Shown: piece after piece, positions 57,713-64,000 of the stretch | Layout: each line of letters begins with the position of its first letter | Numbering within the stretch: position 1 is the stretch's first letter | DNA from: Balanoglossus misakiensis | Lineage: Eukaryota > Hemichordata | Direction of reading: 5' to 3' | Assembly (NCBI GenBank): GCA_040954595.2 | Contig: CM082583.2 | Coordinates: 4,154,001 to 4,218,000 of the forward strand | Length of the DNA stretch: 64,000 bases | Made by a program: the position numbers and the translations under genes | The notes under the pieces: model-generated | Database searches by the model: none | Seen by the model: only the letters and a program-made list of their open reading frames with translations | Told to the model about the DNA's origin: nothing

Positions 57713-59567
57713 ATCATTTTGCGTGCATTATTGTTATTCTTGCATAGTTTTGTCAATATCTATGCATTTGCTGACGTATAGTTGATTGGAATAACTTTTT
57801 TTTTACATTAGCTCCATTCAATTTAACATGACTGCCCTGCACATACAATATATGACCTGGGTCAAACTCAGTATCATCGAAAATTTGCATGGTTACATTG
57901 TGTCTGAGTTTGCATTTCTTTTGCCCCTTAATTTTCCTATTTGCTTGAAAACCTCAATTATTCATTTAAAATACGGTAGACATTATGCTATACTTCTTGG
58001 GCGTGTCCACGTAATAGTGCGGTACATTATCTGTAATAACCTCTTGTGATGACGTCACAAAATTCGCTGATATTGTATTGACAAATCTATAACATAAGGA
58101 ATGTAACGTCAGAGTGAAATAGTTATTTTGGGGTAAGAATCAAGGGTGATAAGTAAAAGCGATTTCATTGCCTAGATCCATTTACTCTTCGAGTTTATGG
58201 TAAATACTTACCAAATAAAAAATATGAGCTGTTCCGATTACACGGTTTTCAAAAATAGGGTATAGGTAGGAAGGTATGGTAATTTCTTTTATTTTGAATT
58301 TTTTTTTGTATATCTTTGGCCACCGTAGTGTAGAAGAATGACGTCATATTTCTTGCGTGATTCTCGCAATTTTCATAAATGTTGTATATTTGACATCGTT
58401 ATTTTTACTTCCGGATTACGAAGCTCTAAAACTTTAGGGTCGGTGGGCTAAAATTAGGGTAGGTAGGGTAATCGCAATAGCACATATTTTTTATTTGACT
58501 TTATGGTATGTTGAGTATTAGTTTGGAAATTTTATCAGAAATTATATTATAAAATAACAAGTGGACAAAACCCTAATTCACTAAAGATTTTCATTTTTGA
58601 TGTACTTTTCGTGATTTCCATAATAAATATGTAGTAACTTGAAAAACATCTTCCCATTGTTTATTTCTAATGCTTTCTTCCCGTCGACAGTAAATGCATA
58701 GGTTGGTATTGGTATAATTGGTTTATCAGGCACATAAAACATTTATGATACACTTAATTCTGACTGCCTTAAGTAGGTTTTCACTTTGTGCTAGGGGGTC
58801 AAATCACATTATAATAATTGCATTCTGGGTAAAAAATCGACAACTCACTGTAGTAAGAGATAGAAGAAATTATATGTTTACTGTATTTCATGACTACCTT
58901 TGGTCAAACATTTCTGCCCTTGTTGTTGATATATTAAAGTCAATCAACTTTTTTCATTTTTTTCTGTTACAAAGTATCAGAATGACCGAATATCACTTTA
59001 GCTTATGAACTCCCATTTCTTAACATGGTAAAAATCGACCATCTTAAAATTGTGCGACCTTGCGAGATTTTCATAACTCACTTAGGTAGCTTAAAACCTA
59101 TTTAAGATAGGGAGAATTAAGGGGGCGTCTAAACTGCACTTATGCGACGTTTCTGTTTATAAACTCGCCGTCGGAATTGTTCCCACTGTACTTGGAGATC
59201 CTTCCTGTCAATGCATGTTATATATCAATTTGAAAGTAGTTTTTTGTGGCATGAGGTACACTCTTACAGTTGCACCTACTTTGACTTGGTAGCAACTGTG
59301 TCGTATGAGACCTAAGCAGAAAGGACGTCCCCAACCAATTAAAGGAGAATTGTATTTTCTTTGTTTTAGAGGGAAGGCCCATATGTACCTCGACTTGTCA
59401 ACAGAATAAACGCTTCCGATTTTCTAGCAAAGTTATTAACAGTTTCGTCGGTTTAAATACATAAACGGACACAGTTTATTTTTTTTCTACAGTACCATTG
59501 CACATTTATAGCGACAATCATAAGGTATTATACCTTTGTTCAGGTGTGTGTGTGTTTTAACACCCAG
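57713..59567. other. AT-rich intergenic stretch
   Basis: No supportable gene. Short open frames lack splice context or recognisable domains. Confidence 0.6.
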
Positions 59568-59764
59568 GTGCTGTTGGGTGTCCTTTCGAAGAACCGGCAT
59601 ACGACGAATCCTTGCGCAGTTTATTTGTCCACAAAGACGGTATTGTGGACGGCATTTTACTGCTGGAATATCGCAAACAAGGACCAGGACAGAAACAACT
59701 GGTGAATCTGTACGACCCTCGATTTGGAAACCGGAAATGGGTGAAGAAAATGAGCAAAAAATAA
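59568..59764 (+). CDS. Orphan terminal exon (unknown protein)
   Basis: Acceptor TTTTAACACCCAG is followed by an open frame of about 65 residues (FEEPAYDESLRSLF, HKDGIVDGILLLEYRK, LYDPRFGNRKWVKKM) ending in a Lys-rich tail and TAA at 59762. The composition and motif density look like real protein, but I do not recognise the family and found no upstream partner exon. It could be the last exon of a gene with distant exons, an alternative 3' exon of the DED gene, or a relic. Confidence 0.45.
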
Positions 59765-60881
59765 TTGCAAAGATCATCGCCCCTTTAGGAAGGAATCTTA
59801 GCATCGATAAATGCGTATACACGCGGAGGAAAACCGCCATATGTATTTTATTCAACACTAACGAATCGTTTTGTCCCCCAGTAAATTACTCTCACAGACA
59901 CGCCAAGCAAACTGTCAGTGGAATTACAGTTCATTTAATATCATGGAATGCACATGTTTCAGTCCTGTATATGCCGCATTTTACTGAAAGAACTGTGTAC
60001 ATAAGTGGTCTTATAGAAGTGTATGCATAGTCAAATGTCTAATACAGCAAACTGTCTAGTCTATGCTAATACAGACCGGCATCACAGACTTCTGACAGAG
60101 CCTAGCTGAGTATTGGCAGTGACATCGCTGTTTATGTTGCTTAATCATTGTACGGATTTCAGCCACCTTCACTGCAAAGAGAATTTTCCACAACACCTGA
60201 ATTTTGTAAAAAAAATTATAGAAGTTCATAATACCATAACGGATACCGATTTTCTTATGCAAATCACCCAATACTGGGTCACAAATTAGTCGGTAGGACA
60301 CCGAGAGGGGTATGCGGGGCAACCTGAAGAAAATTTTTAACCGTGCTGAAGGAAGATCTCATGTTTATGGTATCGAGGGTGGTCTATCTAAATTTATCCA
60401 AATTCAGTTTACCCTCCTACCCGTTTCATGTAAACGCAGCCTAGGGCAATGGTCGCAGTCCAGTACATGGTTCATCGAGAGCGACCTAGTGTCATCTACC
60501 TAGACATATCTAGAGCGGGATGACCTATCGTACACGACAGTCATCGCGCCAAAGTTTACAATACATGGTTGAATTGAAGGGGTTGAATCTTCGATCAACG
60601 GTAATTAGAAGCAATAAATTGCAACGCCTGTCAAATGTTCTAAACATTGAAATGTAAACAAGCGTGCCAATACAAACATTTACAATGTATAGGTTGCAGT
60701 TTTTGTGGCAGCTTGGTATATCTATTTCATCCGCTCAATTATAGTGCTTACTCAATAAACGAGTTGGTTTAAAGAAGTATTCTAATCCCTCGTTGTGTTT
60801 GGTGTGTTTGGTGTTGAGAATACTAAGATTATACTGTTATGTTGGATGAATATTGTTGAAAGCATTTTATGTTTGTATGCG

Positions 60882-61160
<279 letters not shown>

Positions 61161-61986
61161 TGCTTGTCTCTAAGCTTAGCGCTGAATTCGACGTGTCAAA
61201 AACAGTCAAAGTTCAATAACGAAGGCATACTTTATCGGTTGTCAAAATAAATCAAGCCCCTGTGTACAGACAGTTAAAATACAAAACCACATTATCTGGC
61301 ATAGTTTATATTAACTGTCATTGATATCTAGCGTTGAACTGTATCTAGAACATCAACGTGACAATGTGGCACAAATAACTCGTTCACTTGATAAACATTT
61401 TAGTTTTCAAAAAAGTACTAGGCCTAACACGATAAGAAATTGAGCTGGTTTGCCACTCTCACATGACGAGAAAGCTGAGAAATATTTAATGTACATTATT
61501 ATACTGTTCGTGTTCGTCATTTTTGTGTTAGATTATTCAACAAAAATATGTCAAAAGACAGCCTGCCACTAAATACTGTTCAAGTCGCTGGACTGTTGTA
61601 TTACGAAGCCCTTCTTGTGATATGTATGAATCGAGATAACTATATAGTTTAATTGGCTATAATGAGGTATCAAGTCGAGATAACAAGATGCACAATAAAG
61701 GATGAAAAATTGATATAACACGATAATATCTCAAAACAACCAAATGGCATCTTCAAAGACCCAGCTACTCATTACCAGGAAACGAGATAGTAAGTCGAGT
61801 TGTGTTTTTAAAATTGTTTTCAAAGGAAGTCGAACTGAGTATTTTAAATTGTTTTCAAAGGTTTCTAACGGGTCGCTCAATAAATGTTTTGTGTACAACA
61901 GAAAAATTGTGGACCGACTTAATAATTCGAAACGTATGGCTAACATTGTCGAGGGCGTTCGAGGGAACAAACCGTTCTCGGGTAAT

Positions 61987-62610
61987 TCTTCCACACACAG
62001 TCCTCAAATAATGCCACATCAGCAAAGATAACGTCATTACTGAGAAGAGGTTACCGCCAACCCTAATAAACTTGTTATGTCTGAATTTGGGCGTAAACAT
62101 AAAATAAAATGGCAATGGCCGTGAGTCGACCGCAAAAAGGGTCACGGAACTGACTGTCATCTCGGATGAATGTGTATCAGGTCGGCTGGAGTATCACAGA
62201 CTGGAATAACCTCTCCTCTTGGGACCGGAGGCGGCCATTGACACTGGCGTGACACCGATGATAAATCTCTTACAGTTCAGTCACATGAGAATTCGTTAGC
62301 AAGTTACCATAACCTGCTTTCATGCGACGGTAACCTCTTTTTCAGTGTGGTTTTATCTGTTATGGCTTGACATAGTTCGAGATACCTCTAAAACCGTTTT
62401 AATGTGTTTCTTCCACACACAGTCCTCGAATCATGCCAGACTCTAATAAAATTTTCATGTCTGAATTAAACTTAAACACACAATAAAACGGTGATGACCG
62501 AGGGCCGACCGCAAAGAAGGTCACAGAACAGACGGAGATGAAGTCGTGAATGTGTTGCAAGTCGGCGAAAGCATCAGACACCGAAATAACCCCTCCCCTC
62601 GGTAAAGCGT
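61987..62610. repeat. Two diverged copies of a roughly 220-bp sequence
   Basis: CTTCCACACACAGTCCTC at about 61988 and 62409 begins two similar blocks sharing CTAATAAA, TGTCTGAATT, CGACCGCAAA, AAGGTCAC and TAACC-CTCC words in the same order. Divergence is substantial. No coding content is recognised. Confidence 0.6.
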
Positions 62611-62907
62611 TCATCCAAGCCACCGTTGAGTGGCACAACTGAAATTTTGACCGACTCGATTGGAAAGTGCATCGTTTAAAACTTCACGTACTGTTTATCA
62701 AAGCAATGAAAATTGATACCGTGTACTCTTGATTTTGCCACCCCAACACCCCACGTGACGAAAGTACACCAAGATGTCAATGTCAACACTCTCTGTGAAT
62801 CAATCAATCAATCTGTCCGGTCGTCTTCAAAGCTGAAGCTCATAAATTGAGAAACATCGTCAGATCTAATGTGATGACTTTAGAGACGTGGTAAATGTTT
62901 TTGCTGT

Positions 62908-62909
<2 letters not shown>

Positions 62910-62995
<86 letters not shown>
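62910..62995. repeat. (GAT)n trinucleotide microsatellite
   Basis: About 28 GAT units. The polyhistidine frame on the minus strand is an artefact. Confidence 0.95.
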
Positions 62996-63340
62996 CCAAT
63001 CAAATCATATGAAAATTCAGTGGTCAGACATGCTAATATGACCATGAGGATATATAAAAATGTATGCAATTCTCCTCTAGATGAAGTGATCAAATAATTA
63101 TGCTTGTTACTTAAAATTCTAATTAGCTTTTAAGTAACACACTGTGATTTACATGCCGAAGTAAACTCATGATCTGTCACATGTATTCAACCTCCCCCCC
63201 CCCCTTAACATTTTTATGGCGAAGTCATATGTCGCGCCGATAAAGTATACATAAAGCTCGTCTGATATTTGTTGATAAATACTGTCAATTCGAGATTTAT
63301 TTATCATTTATTATTTACCCAACCCTCACGTTTTCCCTCC

Positions 63341-63348
63341 TATATAAG
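63341..63348 (+). promoter_or_regulatory. TATA box of the secreted Cys-rich protein gene
   Basis: TATATAAG sits 47 bases before the ATG at 63388, so transcription would start near 63370 with a very short 5' UTR. The surroundings (CCCTCC upstream, GGGTCCC downstream) are GC-richer than the flanks. Confidence 0.65.
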
Positions 63349-63387
63349 TAAACCGGGTCCCAGCGAACTGCATCAATTGATAAGAGG

Positions 63388-63646
63388 ATGGAGGGGCGCG
63401 GGGTTCTCCTCTTGCTGGGCGCGTTGCTCATCCAGTCTGCCGTGCTGGTGAAGTCTGAGTACGGGAAGACGAGTGGGCCCGTCACCTGTCTCTGTGCGGA
63501 CGGCGTCTCCCGCATCCTGGACAGCAATCCGCTGGTGCGAAAGTACGGGTGCTCCTTGTTTGACCACTGCCAGCGGTGCACAAGTAACCCTTACCAGCCG
63601 TGTGAAGAGTGTCCGCCCAACAGGTACGGCCGGATGTGCGAAAACG
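63388..63646 (+). CDS. First exon of a secreted Cys-rich protein, clotting factor C-like N-terminus
   Basis: ATG at 63388 gives a clear signal peptide (MEGRGVLLLLGALLIQSAVL), then a Cys-rich segment: VTCLCADGVS, KYGCSLFDHCQRCTSNPYQP and CEECPPNRYGRMCEN, ending G|GTAAGC in phase 1. The CxxCPPNxYGxxC pattern is shared with the N-terminal region of horseshoe-crab clotting factor C and related multidomain EGF/sushi/serine-protease proteins. The rest of the gene is outside the window, so the assignment to a protease is inference. An EGF-like secreted protein is the alternative. Confidence 0.6.
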
Positions 63647-64000
63647 GTAAGCAACGATTCTTAGGCTGCATTGTTGATGATGGGTTAACGCATCGTATTC
63701 TTATTCACTCGCCTGGGCGACACGATATTTCACTTAGTCGATTGTCAAATCGTCTTGGTATAATTCAGATAAATTATGCACTTAACTGGCTGTATTCCCA
63801 TCTTTCAAATTAAGTGTCGTTAGCTTTGTATTATTGAATCCATGCCATCTTCTAACTTCTGTCTATACGGTCGTGATACATAATTTCCACAAGAGCCAGT
63901 TCTTGGTACTATAAGCCTTAAAGCGATTTGAATTACTTCGCGAAAATAAGATCTTAAAATACCTGATCTTTTTGCATTTCACTGTTCTATTCGATTTTTT
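63647..64000 (+). other. First intron of the secreted Cys-rich gene (continues past window)
   Basis: Starts with donor GTAAGC and shows no further exon before the window ends. Confidence 0.6.

Noticed and set aside
62866-63093. Polyhistidine protein on the minus strand
   Set aside because: Product of the (GAT)n tract, with no splice or start evidence.

Overview
This is eukaryotic genomic DNA: genes are split by GT-AG introns, AT-rich intergenic DNA is full of microsatellites, MITE-like foldbacks and a LINE, and there is a 100-N assembly gap. The gene content (a HELZ2-type helicase/RNB protein, a fibronectin-III receptor tyrosine kinase, a death-fold domain joined to a glycosyltransferase, a clotting-factor-C-like secreted protein) suggests an invertebrate deuterostome such as an acorn worm or lancelet. 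The species is inference.

Layout, all main genes on the + strand. (1) 1-12.2 kb: the 3' part of a HELZ2-like gene. It has a degenerate SF1 helicase module, a 3.7-kb exon carrying an acidic tract and an RNB exoribonuclease domain with its catalytic aspartates, and a C-terminal SF1 helicase whose motifs are essentially intact. (2) 12.2-20.2 kb: intergenic, with palindromic elements, a (GAAT)n tract, a tandem duplication and two weak orphan exons. (3) 20.2-38.9 kb: a receptor tyrosine kinase whose exons join in phase from signal peptide to stop. Its 10.4-kb intron holds a 5'-truncated LINE with a 14-bp target-site duplication, inverted GC-rich modules and a 130-bp palindrome. (4) 39-42.5 kb: two G-tract MITEs with 3-bp TWA target-site duplications. 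(5) 42.6-55.1 kb: a probable single gene with a DED-like exon, a roughly 8-kb tandem array, the assembly gap, a linker exon and a GT4-type glycosyltransferase exon. (6) 55.1-63.4 kb: mostly non-coding, with a 388-bp copy of the glycosyltransferase 3' end, one orphan terminal exon and microsatellites. (7) 63.4 kb to the end: TATA box and first exon of a secreted Cys-rich protein resembling the N-terminus of clotting factor C.

The outstanding feature is the 45.3-53.3 kb array. It looks like a microsatellite-rich satellite, but 21 of about 28 units contain a precise 9-nt unit bounded by a long (CT)n tract plus TGTACAG on the left and GTGAGT on the right. These are textbook 3' and 5' splice sites. 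Every 9-mer is a whole number of codons. In the phase offered by the strongest donor of the upstream DED exon they read ERL/EQL/ERR/ERH or KQE/TQE/KQG, a charged helix or coiled-coil composition, with no stop. I interpret this as a tandem array of 9-nt microexons building a variable-length helical linker between a death-fold domain and a glycosyltransferase. The array is cut by the assembly gap, so its true size is unknown. RNA evidence is needed to confirm splicing.

Several genes fit innate-immune themes (HELZ2-like, DED-glycosyltransferase, factor-C-like), but a functional link between them is only suggested by family knowledge.
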